Source: Manis javanica (lineage: Eukaryota > Chordata > Mammalia > Pholidota > Manidae). Taken from it: a stretch of DNA of 64,000 nt. This document shows, one piece after another, positions 1 through 12,999 of the stretch. Location: the NCBI RefSeq assembly GCF_040802235.1, contig NC_133157.1:88150001-88214000 (forward strand), read 5' to 3'. Numbering within the stretch: position 1 is the stretch's first letter; every line of letters starts with the position of its first letter. Made by a program: the position numbers and the translations under genes. Under the pieces are notes generated by a model. That model searched no databases. It was not told the origin of the DNA and worked only from the letters and a program-made list of their open reading frames with translations.

Positions 1-149
1 GTCTCTTCCCTTGCTAATGCGTAAAGCTTTCTTTTCTATTCTGAGGCCAATCCCTTGTTCTCTACGTTGCAGACAATTTCTCACAGTCCGTGATTTGGGC
101 AGGTGAAGGCTTACATTCCGGCCATGTTGTCATCTAGATGGAACCCACC

Positions 150-290
150 ACTTTGTGATCTTAAGTCAGTTGCTCCATCTTGGGCTTCTCTCTGTTTAAC
201 CAAGAGACCTAGTGCTACTTACAGGATTGTTCTGGGCATTGAATGAAACAAAGCTTGTCAACAGGGTAGTGGATTAATACTGGAAATAGT
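150..290 (+). repeat. MIR-like SINE relic
   Basis: Diverged sequence in the MIR order: gtgatcttaagtcagttgct, then a splice-like 'gggcttctctctgtttaac', then 'attgttctgggcattgaatgaa'. These match the conserved MIR core and 3' part. The copy is old and heavily mutated. Confidence 0.6.
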
Positions 291-419
291 TTTTGTGTTT
301 TTAAGATTTATGGATTCTTAGAGCAGGAAGGAAATGTAGAAATCATTGAATTAATGATATTCAGACAGCATTGGCAAATTCCAGGGGCAGTTTTGAGAGT
401 CTGACACCCATTTGTCTAC

Positions 420-545
420 CTAATCTTCACGGCACTGCTATGCGATAGATACTGTTATTACCCCCTTATTACACATGAGAAAACTGAGAAGGAAAGAGAC
501 TAGGACACTTGCCCAAGACACCCTGGACTAGGCAAGCAGGCTATG
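420..545 (-). repeat. MIR-like SINE relic, minus strand
   Basis: The segment 'ttacacatgagaaaactgag' followed by 'acttgcccaagacaccct' is the reverse complement of the MIR core ('cctcagtttcctcatctgta', 'gaccttgggcaagt'). Confidence 0.65.
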
Positions 546-2879
546 GCTGCAGTTTCTGCTCCTTCATCTGCTGAGAGGAGCACCTGCCTCCAATCACTTA
601 GAAGAACAAGAATGTTGTTGAAGCTAAGGCTAGCCTGGCTTGCAGGAGCTCATTTGAGAAGGGCTGATTACTGCTCCTCAGCTATTTGCAGGGATGTCTC
701 ATGTTTCTGAAGAACTCCTGTCTGGGACCCTCACCAAGGTGAGAGGACCCGTAGATCCAGACAGGAGGTGTCAGCTGCAGCCCTCCTCCCCACCCCACAG
801 TGCCCCAGGCAGCCTTCCCTGATCGTCGCCCAGAAAATGACTTCTGTGACTCTGGTTGGAATGACCCATCTTCCTTACACACAGCTGGCCAGAAGAGAGT
901 CCATAGCTTTCATCAGATTCTCGAAGGGCTAATAATCCCAAACAAGGTTTATTTACCAAACACACCACTGGTCAAAATCTTAAGCTTCCTTCCCAAAACG
1001 GACAGATGTAACTTTTCTTTTTATTCTTACAAAGAAGAGAACTCTACTTTTGCTGAGCTGCAGGGGCTTCTTATATGAGCTGTACCTATGTGGACAAAGT
1101 AGAGTCAATAGATGGTGTAAGGGAGGAAAAAATTCTTTTTTCCATACCCTCTTAGGTTCTTTACCTGGAGGCTTGCAAATTAAACTGACAAAAGACAGAG
1201 AAACAGAAGAAAAAGGCTTTTTCATTTCCATATGAAAGGCCTTACAGAAATGAAATGAAAAAAACAAAGAAGCAATTAGGCCTGAGAGATTAAATGCCAT
1301 TTTTAACAAAGAGTGATGAATTGTGGAAACAAGAGAGAGGAACAGGGTTTTACAGTTCTAAACGTGGTAAATTGTGGGACATAATTATATGGAGGAAACC
1401 AATAGACTACAAGGATAGTTTTTGTAAGATTCATTTTTATGGATCCATCTCAGTGTTGACTGTCTCAGGTGATAAGAATGTTGTCTTCTTGGTACAGGGA
1501 AGGCACTTTATCAAGGAAAATTTTATGACCTGCTTTTAGGTAGAAAGGAGGAGGTTGGGAAGTCCTTCCTGCATCTGCTGGTCCTCAAATGCCTTCAGCT
1601 CAAAATAATCAATACGCCCAAATGGCCTGTCACAAGGTCGTACGTTCTGACCTCTCTGGTGAGGGGTGGTCTCTGCGCTCTCCCCCCACTCCACCCCACC
1701 AGCCTTCTCCCAGGGCAGGTTCATCAGCTTCCATTAAGCGAATAACCAGCCTGGAGATTTTCACCGGCATGGATATTCAACTCACGTAAGCGGTCTGAGG
1801 ACTTAGATGAGCCTGTTGCGTGACCCACATCTGTGAGGTCCTGCTGGACATCTTCCCGGGGTCAGCCCACCACCCCGAGGCCCCTCCAGTGGGTTACCTG
1901 AGCCATTGGGGAGGATGGCTGACAACCACTTATCATCCATCTCAGCTGGAGTTTAGGCTGGGTTGTCATAACATTATTCTAAATGTGTTCTTGAATCACA
2001 ATGCTTTCAAGGTTTATTTCTGTGGAAAGAGTTTTCTGAATTAAACCCATTTCAGTTAAAACTCCATTCAGGGTTTAACAGAGCATCGTGAATGAATGCA
2101 GTTTAATGCAGAGCTTATGTTCCCCTACAGTTACGCTTCAGTATGGAAACCGGACTTGTCTAATTGGATCCAGTGCGTGGCCCACAGCACTGCAAGGTCT
2201 TGAGAGAGTTTGTTTAGGCAACCTTGTTTCTCAAAGCCAAAACATAAGTAAATTAAAATTCTTTACTGTTGCGCAATTTTAACAGATCACATTTTCCTGG
2301 TGGTACTACTTTCAAAAGGAGAACTATGAATAAAATTGTGTGTATTTTACAAGCTAACAAAATAATCTCCTTACCACCATTCTATGTATAAACAAATGAG
2401 TCTGTGTGCCATGGGGGACAACTGTGTATTTCAACACGAGGTGCAAAGGTGACAGGCAGAAGGCATTACGTCTCTGTAAAGTAAGATTTCTACCACGTTC
2501 TGAGCAGGGTTTAAGGTTCACATTATAACATATTTTAAATAACATTTTATTCTGGTGGAGGAAATACATGTCCATTGTATAAAAACTTTAAAAGCTCAGG
2601 AAAGTATCAAATACAAAATCACCCTTAATCCTGCCAACAATATCAAGACTTGAAAGTAACAACCTAATTAGTGACAGAGTTAGTTCAGGGGGAGAGGAGC
2701 CATGTTAAAGAAGATCCACTTAATACTTAAAAACAAAGTAATAGTTATATATGTATCTATATATTAATTCTGTGGGTAGATAGTCCCCTATTCTATAAAT
2801 GAGGAATTTTTTTGAATGAATTTCCCTGGCCTCTCTATGAATTGTCCTACTTGTAACTATACTGTACCTGAGTGATAAG

Positions 2880-2965
2880 AACAATAACAATAATAGTGAT
2901 TAGCACTGAATGAATGAGCCCCCGCAATTTGTCAAGCACTTACTCGATACATTTAAAAATTAGGC
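2880..2965 (-). repeat. MIR/L2-type 3' relic
   Basis: 'caataacaataatagtgatt', then 'gtcaagcacttactcgatac', resembles the common MIR/L2 pattern of tissue-neutral relics ('ataatagctaacatttattgagcacttac'). It is short and diverged. Confidence 0.5.
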
Positions 2966-3060
2966 AAAACCCAGCAATGCCACTGAACTGTACACCTAAA
3001 AATGGTCATGATGGTAAATTTTATGTTTTATGTATTTTACCACAATGTAAACACATTTCT
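2966..3060 (+). repeat. Old L1 3' end fragment
   Basis: 'ccactgaactgtacacctaa', then 'gatggtaaattttatgtttt' and 'accacaatgtaaa', is the characteristic last part of old mammalian L1 3' UTRs in sense orientation. Confidence 0.7.
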
Positions 3061-3284
3061 AATTACAAAACGAAAAATTTTAAAGGTACATGAATTAATA
3101 CCACGGCCACACACCCATTATGACTCCACTGTATCAGTACTTTTCAAGAGCTAAATAACCACCATCACTGTGCCTAGGTTTGTGCCTGCTCAGGAGAGAA
3201 GCAGCAAATGGCCCCAGAAACGTTAATTATTCCCTCTCCAGGAACTACAGCCCAAGGATGACAAAAAACGTCCTCCCAGCCTCT

Positions 3285-3560
3285 CTGCCCCCCAGGGACG
3301 GAGCGAGGCGGCCTGGCTTCTCAGGGAGGAGCCAGCGCGGGGCCGCAGCGGGGACGGCGGCGGGGCTGCCGGGCGGCTGGGCGTCGGCCCTGGGCCCCGA
3401 CGGAGCGGGGCGCCCTGGGCCCCTGGCCACACGGCAAGGCGGAGGAGACGCCGTGCACAGGCCCCACCTCAGCTCCTTGAGCCACGCAGCGGCTGGGACG
3501 CGCCCCAGGAGGAGGCCGAAGCCCTGACCTCTGCCCGTCCCGCCCACCACGCCATCTGCG
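3285..3560. promoter_or_regulatory. Isolated CpG-rich patch
   Basis: About 275 bp of GC- and CpG-rich sequence (for example gcgcggggccgcagcgggga) sits inside otherwise AT-rich DNA, 31 kb from the ROR2 island. A TATA-like 'tcataaaacc' follows at about 3562-3571. No protein is supported: the open frames here are GC-driven. It could be an orphan CpG island, an enhancer or a promoter of an untranslated RNA. Confidence 0.45.
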
Positions 3561-4599
3561 GCTCATAAAACCACATCCTCTGTCCTTCCTCTGCTCTCAG
3601 GCTATTCAAACCCTGAAGGGCGATCCTCGGGGCTGCTCTGGGTTGTTCGTGGGCCTTAATTCAGAGCACATTTCCACAAAGGGAGGCGGAACAAAGCACC
3701 CTCACACTGAAGTTCAATTTACATTCTCAGTCAGTGAGACAAAATGGAAATAAAAAACAGTTGTGCGAGAGTCATTTATAACTAAATCACGGCTCCAGAA
3801 GCGCCTTTCCTATAATGTCACGGAATAAAAGACTTTTTAAACCACCAGCAAAAAACCTTAAGTGACCAAAAAAGGAGAGGTGAAGGCTTCAATTAAAAAA
3901 AATAAATTAGAGCAACGAGGACAGTGTGCCATCTCTCTCTCCCGATTTGGCAGATACAAACATACTCCAGTGGTTCCTGATTTCAAGTGTTTATCCTGAT
4001 AATGGGTGGTGTGGGGCCCCCAGTCGTGCAGGGGACACAGGCTTGCCTCGCAGTTTGGCGGGTCTCCTCCAAGACGCAGAGCCGGTTGGCCGACACATCC
4101 CCAGGTCGTCCGGGTACAAACTTGCCATAGTAAGTTATGTCTGTCTCACTCTGCAAAAAATACACAAAGTGCGAGCAGATGGCTGCGGTTCAAGCACCCT
4201 GTCGGCCACGCGGTTAGGAACGAGCGCAGGAAGCCCAAGTCCTTCCAGCAGGTGGGAAACGTGCTGAGGTGGTAGTGAGCAATAAGGGGCTGCCTGACTT
4301 CATTCTCAGGCTTGATCTCAGGCAGCTAATCTGCAGCAGAACCAGAAGTAGCCTCCTGACTCCACGTCTCACACATTTCCTGCAAACCTGAAAAGTGGGA
4401 TTCTTTGAAGAGCACGTACAGAACTTCACGAGAGCAGCTGCTCACAGCTCCGCAGGCGCCAAGCTGGCCTCATCGCTAGGCCTCTGCTGGTGCCAAGCTT
4501 TCTCTAACACCGAGTCCCCTTCCTGCCCCTCACAGCCTGTTCAGTTTTCTTTTATAGGGTCTTTTCCACATTGTACTGTGACTATTTATAGGCTTGTTT

Positions 4600-4735
4600 C
4601 CACTGCTGCACTGGAAACTTCCTAAAGATATGGACCATTCCTCATTCATCTTGTCTCCTGGGTTTGCAGCCCAATGCTTGCTGGGTAGTCCAGGGCTTCT
4701 TAATTAAATGTTTGTGGAAGGAATTAGCCTTCCAT
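4600..4735 (+). repeat. L2 3' end relic
   Basis: The order 'ggaaacttcctaaagatatg', 'ttgtctcctgggtttgcagc', 'caatgcttgctgggtagtcc', 'ttaattaaatgtttgtggaa' follows the L2 3' tail pattern (clothing of 'gggcagggaccttgtc... cccagtgcctggcacatagt... aataaatgtttgttgaa'). Confidence 0.6.
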
Positions 4736-5384
4736 CCTTACTCTATTCAAATTTTTTGACTTCTTGTTTTCCTTTAATTTGTGTATGGATACCTCCTAAA
4801 GCTACTTAGCAGATACGTATTATGGGAAATGATTAGAAGTAACACCTGCTTGTCAGCTCCTCCAGACCCCAGTTTGTAACCACTCCTCCCCTGCTCACCC
4901 CTGAGAGAGGTTAGTTAGCATGGTCACCTGCAGACAGGAGGCAGCCCACGGGAACAGAGGTCCATCACACCAAGGATGGGGGTGCGGGGAGACATAAAGA
5001 TCCAGCGTCCAGGGGCCGTCATGGAGCAGCAGGCCAGTGTGGTGGGCAGCTGCTATCTCCAGACTTCTTGTTCTGTAAGAAAAGAAGCCCTTCTTTATTT
5101 AAGCCATTTTCAGCCCAAAGGTGGCCTAATGTATCTGAACATTTTTTACCTCAACAATAAATAATGGAGCAACTGTTCTGAGCAGAGCACAGTGCTGGTT
5201 TGAGAACAAATACACAGCTTGACTAAGATGAAGTGTCAAAGAAGATGCTTTGTGGAATAGAGAGGAAAGCCTATTTGAGAGTATTTTCATGTTCCCAAGT
5301 CTGATGAGATTTTTTTTTCTGCTATGACTTTCCAACATAAGGCTATGTATATGTTTTTTCTGAGCCATTATAAAATACGTTACA

Positions 5385-5740
5385 GCTTTTGGGACACTCT
5401 GCCCTTTACTTCTTCTTCCTGCATTTCCAAAAAATAAAGTTTTTCTTCTCTATAACATGATCTCATTATCATATTTAATAATCCCCAAATATAATCTAAA
5501 CCCAGTCCATATTCAAATTTCCCGAACTGTCCATCCCAAATGTCTCCTATACTTGTTGGTTTAGAACCAGGGTCCAAGCATCACATTATGCTTTTGTCTG
5601 TTTCCGCATGACATCGGCTGGTTGGAGAGACCAGGATGTCTCTGTCATGAAAAGGATCTCACTGTGAAGGATTTGGTCCGATTGTTTCCTATGGGTGTCG
5701 TTTCCTGGTTCCTCTGTCCCCACATTTCTTGTAAGTGAAG
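5385..5740 (-). repeat. Old L1 fragment, minus strand
   Basis: 'taatctaaacccagtccata', 'ttcaaatttcccgaactgtc' and the following 'ggtttagaaccagggtccaa' match the antisense 3' region of an old mammalian L1 subfamily. Subfamily cannot be set without an alignment. Confidence 0.55.
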
Positions 5741-6084
5741 TTAGTTCTAAAGATCTGGTGAAATTCGAGTGAATCGTTTTAAGGTGAGAACGTGGTAGGA
5801 AATCCATGTGGCTGTTTCCATGGCTGCTTCTCACCACGTGGAGCCGTGTGTGCCTCCCACACCCAGGCAAGTTTCTCTGGCCATGGCTTTTGAGCCTCTG
5901 CTTCCTGTCCAGAGCTACGTACTGTCCCTGTGTGGTTGACACATCTCCTCATGGTCCCACTCCTCCATGCCTCTTGGAGGTCATCTTTCTTCAGGAGGCG
6001 TGGTCCACAGGAATGGGCACTGTGTGGCGGCAGGACTTGGGGCTTGCTTCTGATTGGTGGAGTACAGCGCAGGGGAAGGGATGC

Positions 6085-6300
6085 CTACTCAGTCTTCAAG
6101 GACCAGCTGAAATACCTGAGTACCCTTCCACCCTAAAGCTCTGAGTCCCTGCAGATCCCATCTTGTCAGAACCACACAATTCATTACCTCAAACTTCATC
6201 AGCACCATTAATAGTAACCCCTCAACTGAACCTTATGTTCTTTGAAGGCAGAAGCTTCATTTAAATGCTTTATCTCCTGCATTTGTAAACTTCCTGTTGC
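6085..6300 (+). repeat. L2 relic
   Basis: 'gaccagctgaaatacctgag' through 'ttctttgaaggcagaagctt' and 'tttatctcctgcatttg' follows the L2 3' region order, ending near 6300. It is diverged. Confidence 0.5.
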
Positions 6301-8397
6301 ATACCAAAGAGGTCCCGACTGAACTCTTGTTATTAACAAGGTAGCTATTATTTCATTAAACAACTTGTAGCAGTGTGCACTCATTGTAATCCTGGCTTAC
6401 CAAATGTTGACAGCTCTATCAATAGCTATAGTTGAGAATAAAAAGGGGAGATATTTGGCCCTGCAAAAGAAATTGTTATTTGGGATTTCCTTTTGTTTTT
6501 TACTTCTTGCGGGAACAATCCAAACGGAGTGAGTTAGTGACAAGGATATTTTCCAGATGTCCTCTAGATAAGACAATAGGAAATAAAAACAAAAGTCTTT
6601 TCTAATTTCTCCCTGAGAAAATTCTAACAAAGTTCAGCCTTTAACTGATTGAGCCTCGCCCGACTCACATGCCCCCTGAGCTTGTGTGTCGAGCACAAGA
6701 CGGATGTGAAGAATTCACATGTTGGTTCAGCTGGTTCAGGTGCTTTGGGGTCCCCACTTCAAGATGGAGTCCTGAGCGTAGTTAATTCCTCCCTCACAGA
6801 TCCCACTGAAATGGGGGAAAACTTATTTTTAAAGGACAAATCCACGGGCTTGCTGAAAAACAGCAAAAGGGCTTGTCAGAGAATCAAACATTTTACCTAA
6901 TCACAAAACAAGAATGTGGCAGTTGACAACAGCGGTGTTTGTCTCAAAACTAAAGGTGTACGTTCATCTCTCTGGAATCTAAACAACGTATAGAACTGAC
7001 GGCGCGGGTGTTTTTCCCTTACTGAGAGAAGTGAGAGGGTGAATGAGGTAATTTTGGACTAATGGGAAATTGGGTGGAAAAATAAAATATCCCACCCAAG
7101 GGAAAGAAATATATGAACCTACTTCACCCACTGAAGAAAACCCGCCTGGGACGGCCCTGTGGCTCCCTGCCATGCCTGCCTGCCCTCCAGCTTGGTCTTC
7201 AGGAAAGGCGCCCATGGGAGTCTGCAGAGGAGACGCGCCGGAAGGCCCCCTCAGCCGCCACCTGCCCCGGAAACACGTGGGACTCGCTTGAGGGAGGAGG
7301 ACCAAGGCGAGCGGACACGACCTACCCGGAAGCAAACAGGCCAAGGAGGCAGCATGTGCCCGGCAGGCTGCTGTCGGCAAGGCATGAGCAACGCTTAACC
7401 TACGGCCTCCACGCTGCAATAGGACCGTATTTCCCGGAATGCCCTTCCCTGCATGGGTCTGGGATGGTGTCTGCCCAGGAAAGACAATTGAAAGAGAAAA
7501 GAGGAGAGGCCAATGTTCAGGGGTGGCGGTTATAACTGAACACGTGACCAGATGTTGAGCTCAGGACACCTTTCCAGATTGTTCTGCGGGACTACCCATC
7601 CCACATCTGCAGAGGGAAAGCAGTTGGGAGCTTCCAAAGATCCATGAGAACTGCAGCAGCTTCCTAGGACTCTCCTGACAATCACCCACTTCAGGGAGTC
7701 AGGTTGAAATTTTTAGTGTCTACTTCACTTACCTTCATTCTCCCCACTTTTCAATACTTATAGGAGCACCTAAATCTTTATATTAAAAGCCTTAATATAC
7801 AGTCACCCCTTTTTTAAACCTGAAAAACCCTGGCCAACATGAATTACAATTGTGATCCTTGGAAGATTCAGTCGCATACTATATCAATAAAACAGGAATG
7901 GGCTGCTATGAAAAAGGGGCAGAGCAAAAGTTGCTGTAATTAAAAAAAATTAAATGTTAAATACTTATGTGTATGTATGATTATTAAAACTGAAGACTTC
8001 ATTTGAAGTTTCAAATTATTGATCTAATATGAGTGAAGATGGAATTATTTGTGGTTTGTAAGGCAAAATCTAGAAAATTAGAAATGAGAGAAAATTTAAG
8101 AGATCAGAAATGTACAGAGAAATCAAACAAATTGAATAGATTATTTGAGGAAGAGAATAAAGTCAATAGGCAGAGAACAATGAAAGAAATAATTAATGCA
8201 AGAAAATTTCCTAGAGATGAAGGAGAACTCAGGTTTTGAGATTTGGAGAACCCAGCAAGCACCAAGCAGAAAATTTTGCACAGCACATGCCTAGGTACGA
8301 GTAAGAGAAATTGCTGATGAGGATAAGGAGGAAATCTTAAAACATTCACAGTAGAAAATATTTACTTCATATGCAATAAGAATTAGACAACACTAAA

Positions 8398-8480
8398 TGA
8401 ATGAGCAGTGTTCCAATAGACTTTATTTATACAAAGAGACAGCAGGCTGAATTTGACCACAGATTGCCTGCCCTTTGTTT
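8398..8480. repeat. Fragment of an old DNA-transposon-like repeat
   Basis: 'gtgttccaatagactttatt', then 'acaaagagacagcaggctga' and 'atttgaccacagattgcctg', matches a widespread mammalian repeat that carries 'ttccaataaaactttatt'. I believe it is a hAT-class relic but cannot name it with certainty. Confidence 0.45.
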
Positions 8481-8602
8481 AAAGAACTTCCTTTGATATG
8501 AAAATGTCTCCATCAAGCATTAAAAAATTAAGTTTAAAAAATCAAGTTGGAAGATGATATATTATATGATTCAATTTTGAAAATTACATGTGAATTTATG
8601 TA

Positions 8603-9211
8603 TACAGTTAACTCTCATTCTTCATCATGTTGTACAAGGTCACTGTAAACAGTGAATTGTCCCACAAGGAACAATTGCTCCTCAAGGAAATACAGAATAA
8701 AATTCCTATGAGCCTCTGGTCACAACAGTTTGTCAACCACTCAATACATAATTCTTTTGTATGTATGTTTCCATTTAAAGACACCTTAATGTGTATTGAT
8801 GATTCATGAACCTTTGAACTTACAGCCAGTAGGGCTGTGAGTCACGTGGGAGCAAACAGATATTTTCTCCATAGGACAGGTCACAGCCTTCTTGCACTTG
8901 GAACACTGGACCATGTTTGGGGATTTTAAGCAGTGAAATCTCCAGCAAATGCACAAAGTTAGAAAAAGTGGCACTAAATAGATCGCAAAAGGACACCTGT
9001 GTACAGTATGAGCCGAAATAAGGAGAGTGTACCCTTGTTCATCCTCAACTGGGAACATGGGTGTTGGGTGGCTCACATTTTTGCAGCTATTTGGATGTCC
9101 AAAAAGGATCTTTGCAAGTGACACCAAGTATCGATTTTGGGGTTACAAATGAATTTTAGCCAGTAGATTAATTTGCAACTACAGAATCCTCAATAATGAG
9201 GACTGAGTGTA
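8603..9211. mobile_element. Tigger-like (Tc1/mariner) DNA transposon relic
   Basis: The ends form imperfect terminal inverted repeats: the left end reads tacagttaactctcattctt and the reverse complement of the right end reads tacactcagtcctcattatt. The ~609-bp body lies between TA dinucleotides, as expected for Tc1/mariner insertions. The internal sequence contains no transposase frame, so it is a non-autonomous or decayed copy. The named family is uncertain. Confidence 0.62.
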
Positions 9212-9424
9212 TATATAGGCTTATGAATGCACAGAAAAAGTCTTCAGGCAAAAAAAAAAGACTAGAAATAGTAGCTTTCCTTCTGGGGAGGAAAGGAGGA
9301 TTGGGGGGTATAACAGGGCTCTCAGTTTTTCTCATTGACAGTTCTGCAGTACTTTAATTTTTCAGAAGCTCATATTAGTTTTGTGGCATTCAAAACGATT
9401 GCAAGGTTTTTAAAGAGTACTTGA

Positions 9425-9897
9425 GAATATGGATTGTTGGTCAAAAAATTTTAAAGGTAGCCTAGAAATTAACATTTCAGTGAGTACCCAAATGTCTGTC
9501 AGCTGATAAATGGATAAACAAAATGTGGCATGTCTGTAGAATGGAATATTATTCAACAATAAAAAGAAAAGAAGCACTGACACATGCTCCAGTATGTGTG
9601 GGCCTGAAAACATTTTGCTAAGTGAAAGAAGCTGGTCATATGATTCCATTTATTTGAAATTTCAGAATAGACCAATCCACCGAAACAGAATAGATGTGCA
9701 GTTGCCTAGGGCTGGGAGGTCTGGGGGAAACGGGGCTGGGAGGTTCTCTTTCAGAAGAGACAAGTGCTTTAAAATTAGATGGTGGTGGTGATACATCCAC
9801 AGCTCTGTGCATATACTGAAAGTGCCAAATTTTACACTTTAAATGAGGGAATATATAGAGTATGAATTATATCCTAATAAAGCTATTTTTAAATGTT
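9425..9897 (+). repeat. Old L1 3' end, sense orientation
   Basis: 'atggaatattattcaacaat', 'cattttgctaagtgaaagaa', 'ttgcctagggctgggaggtc' and 'ttttacactttaaatgaggg' appear in the canonical order of L1 3' ORF2 end and 3' UTR. It ends with 'tcctaataaagctattttta', the polyadenylation end. The copy is 5' truncated. Confidence 0.85.
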
Positions 9898-10441
9898 TTT
9901 CAATGAGTTATTTCCTTCCAACTCATATTTAACTTCTCGCACATTTTCCTTAGAGATCTCTGTGTTCTTCTCTCTGGTTTTGCATTCCTTCTTTCCACCT
10001 AAGCTAGAGGGAGCATTTAAAAGATTTTAGGCAACCGCCTCTGTGTCTGCCTGCACCCAACTCCTGAATGCGTATTCTTGACTCTTTCTGAACCTTTTTG
10101 TCCAAATAAACTCTTAAAGCTCAACAGCTTTAAAAAAAAGATTTTGAAAAGTGACATGCTGGAAAGAACGAGTTGCTGCAGGACGGCAGGGTTCAAGGCG
10201 GTCTTTACTTTCTATGCTGTTCCATTTTCTTGGATTACACAAGTCTTCTACAATGACCATGTAGTACTTTAAACGTATTTTAAAGTAATAAATTGTTGAT
10301 ATTTGTATTCTGAGAATTGTGGGAGTCTTCCTTGCACCACTTTAATATTTAAAGATCACCCAAAGATAAATCTCAGACTTCCCAACTTAACTCCAATTTC
10401 CAAATTAACAAATCCTTATATTTCTTGAAATTGGTTTCCTG

Positions 10442-10457
10442 TTTTTTTTTTTTTTTT
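10442..10457. repeat. Poly-T tract (16 T)
   Basis: Homopolymer run. It could be the tail of a lost antisense retroelement, but no body is recognisable next to it. Confidence 0.8.
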
Positions 10458-11509
10458 CTGATTTGTTATTCTGGAATTAAAGAAAAATGTTTCTGTGTGC
10501 TTTCCGTGATAAGCCTCCTGGCTCCCAGAGTGAGTCCTCACATCTCTGGAGGGAGCAAAGACAGTAAAAGTGCTAGTCTAGTCCCCTGAGAGGCGTCCTG
10601 ACGCTGTGCCTCACTGGTCACCCGCAAGTGCGCTTTGAAGATCTGGACTCGGTAAAGGCAGCTAAGCTCCATTATGTGCTTGGGGGGGCCACCCCCACGC
10701 TCCCCCTTGCTCCTCATGGGGACTGATGATCACGGCCACAGTGAGCTGTGCCTCCTCATGCCCAGTTCCCTTCGGTGGGGGACAGCGATACTCTCCCCAT
10801 CTGGTGTGGAGTCTGATTTTTCACCCTGTGAATCTGGTCGGGTTGTGTGGTTTGCTCCGAACAGCTGGCACCGTGAGCAGGGCCATCTGAGGCCTACCTG
10901 CCCAGTGACCCAGGAAAAACTAAAAGGATCCACTCAGCCCAGCCACAGGATCATGAAAAGCAAATTATTGCTGTTTTGTTCCATTTGAGGAGTGGAGCTC
11001 TGAATCTGGCTTAGTGTCAGCCTCAGAGGGGCAGGACTCAGTGTACAGGCAGTGGCCCAAGACTAGGGGCCGTCAGTGCCGCGGTCTCCAGGCATCCCTC
11101 CCCCCCATCATCCTCGGTTACCTGGGTCGGGCCTGAGCTGTTGTACTGTGGACATGCCATCTGGAATTTCCCATCCAGTCACTAAAATACAACCTAATGA
11201 CAGGCTTGGACAGGAAAGACTGAGCCTTCCAACAAAATCCTGAACTTGCCCTGGAAGACCCTTGGATACCTAAGGGTGGGAAGCTAGTTGCTTTGTGCTG
11301 TTGCCAACCGGGGTGCTGATGGCCCCAGGGCTGCCTCTGTGTGCGGGTTCTGGGGTCCTTCGAGCCCATGGGGACAGCGAGCACTCCGCTGAAAATGCGT
11401 CAGCCTTCTTTCCATGATAGACTGAGGAAACATTTAAAATTCTCCACGCCCTACTTTACCTAATTGTCCCTGACCTACGATCCACTTTAGCTATGACACC
11501 TACTATTCT

Positions 11510-11903
11510 AGGTGTATTAGTCACTAGGGTCCTGTGGTGGTGAGCCGCATGTGTCCACTGGGCTGGGCCACAGAGCCCAGGTTTTGGTCAAACACCTGTC
11601 TAGGTATTGCTGTGAAGGTAGTTTTTAGGTGTGATTAATGTTTAGATCAGTAGACTTTGATTAAAGATTACCCTTCATAATGTGGGTGAGCCTCATCCAA
11701 TCAGTCAAAGAAAAACTGGGCTCCCCTACCCCCAAGAAAGAAAGAATTCTGCCTCTGGACTGCCTCCAGACTCAGGCCTTCCGCTCTTCCCTGAATCTCC
11801 AGCCTGCTGGCCTGCTCTGCAGAACTCAGCCTAGCCAGCCTCCACGGCCACACGAGCTAAGTCCTTAAAATGAATCTCTCTTTATATATGAGAGACAGAA
11901 GAC

Positions 11904-11905
<2 letters not shown>
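11510..11905 (+). repeat. LTR-like ancient interspersed repeat
   Basis: The segment 'aggtgtgattaatgtttaga' with 'taatgtgggtgagcctcatc' and 'caatcagtcaaagaaaaact', ending in an AT/CT-rich 'ctctctttatatatgagaga', matches a common mammalian repeat that ends in 'ggttctgtttctctagagaa' (here 11965-11984). I cannot name the family securely. Confidence 0.5.

Positions 11906-11951
<46 letters not shown>
11906..11951. repeat. (TA)n microsatellite, 23 units
   Basis: Uninterrupted TA repeat of about 46 bp. It probably expanded from the AT/CT-rich end of the repeat to its left. It is likely to be length-polymorphic and cruciform-prone. Confidence 0.95.
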
Positions 11952-11955
<4 letters not shown>

Positions 11956-11974
11956 CTCCTAACGGTTCTGTTTC

Positions 11975-12420
11975 TCTAGAGAACTCTATATAGCTGGTGT
12001 AACAAAGAACCACAAGCTACAACCACAGACATTTATTGTCTCATGGTTCTGGAGGCCAGAAGTCTGAGACCCAGGCATGGGCAGGTCTGGTTCCTGCTGA
12101 GGCTGCAAGGGAGAGTGTTTCAGCCTGTTTCCCAGCCCCGGACAGCCTGCCAGCGATCTGTGGTTTCTGCATTGTAGATGCAGCCGTCACCCTGGTCTCT
12201 GCTTTCATGTTCACGTGGTGTCTCCTTGTGTGAGTGTCTGTCTCCAAATTTCTCCTTTTCATAAGGACACCAGTCATATTGAATTAAGGCCCATCCCAAT
12301 GGCCTTATTTTAATTTGATCACCTCTCAAAAGACCCTGTCTCCAAATAGGGTCATATTCTAAGGTACTGGGGTTTAAGGCTTCAATTCATGAATTGTGGG
12401 GAACAGTTCAATCCATAACA
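11975..12420 (-). mobile_element. MLT1-type MaLR solo LTR, minus strand
   Basis: In reverse complement it starts tgttatggattgaactgttc, continues with 'gaccctatttggagacaggg' and 'atatgactggtgtccttatg', then 'gcctccagaaccatgagaca' with 'ataaatgtctgtggttgtag'. This is the full MLT1 order, including the polyadenylation region. No internal retroviral sequence is attached. Confidence 0.85.
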
Positions 12421-12999
12421 TCATGTAAGAATGACTTCAACTTTCCTCTTACAATTTTTAACTTTCTATAATTGTAATCATTCTGCCTGCTTATCATGGG
12501 CATTTAGATTTGTTTGCCCAACAAACACTGCCCCATGCAAATGGTCCCTGATACCGTCTTGGAGAATTACTTTTCCCTGTTGTGTGCCGATAAAGTGTCA
12601 TTCACATACACCCCCTGCCCCTGCGGAAGCCAAAGGGGAAGCTGCTCACTGTGGCTGACGCCAGTAACCTGGAAGAGGCTCGTGTACTAAGTCCACCCAG
12701 TGGGAGCCCTGTCCCAGAGCGGGTGATACCATCACAGAAGGAGTGACTGGACAGGCTGCAGCAGGTTGCAGTTGCAGACTTTCGTATTCTAGAACTAATG
12801 CAATGAGTGACTCCAACCATAGGGTGTAGGGAAGGCCCTTGCTTTCCAATGATTTGCTACCATCCACCTCTTGATATTCTTCCATAAAATTCTTACTTGC
12901 TTAAGGAAATGTCAGTTAATTTCTGTTCCTTCTAAAAAAATAAGCCCTGAGTAACACATGAGTTAGTACCAATAGTGGGTCAATGTAGGTTAAGGACAG

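Noticed and set aside
3180-3566. Overlapping open frames of 69-115 codons in the CpG-rich patch
   Set aside because: Frames are open on both strands at once and consist of Gly/Pro/Arg/Ala-rich low-complexity sequence, typical of GC-rich non-coding DNA.
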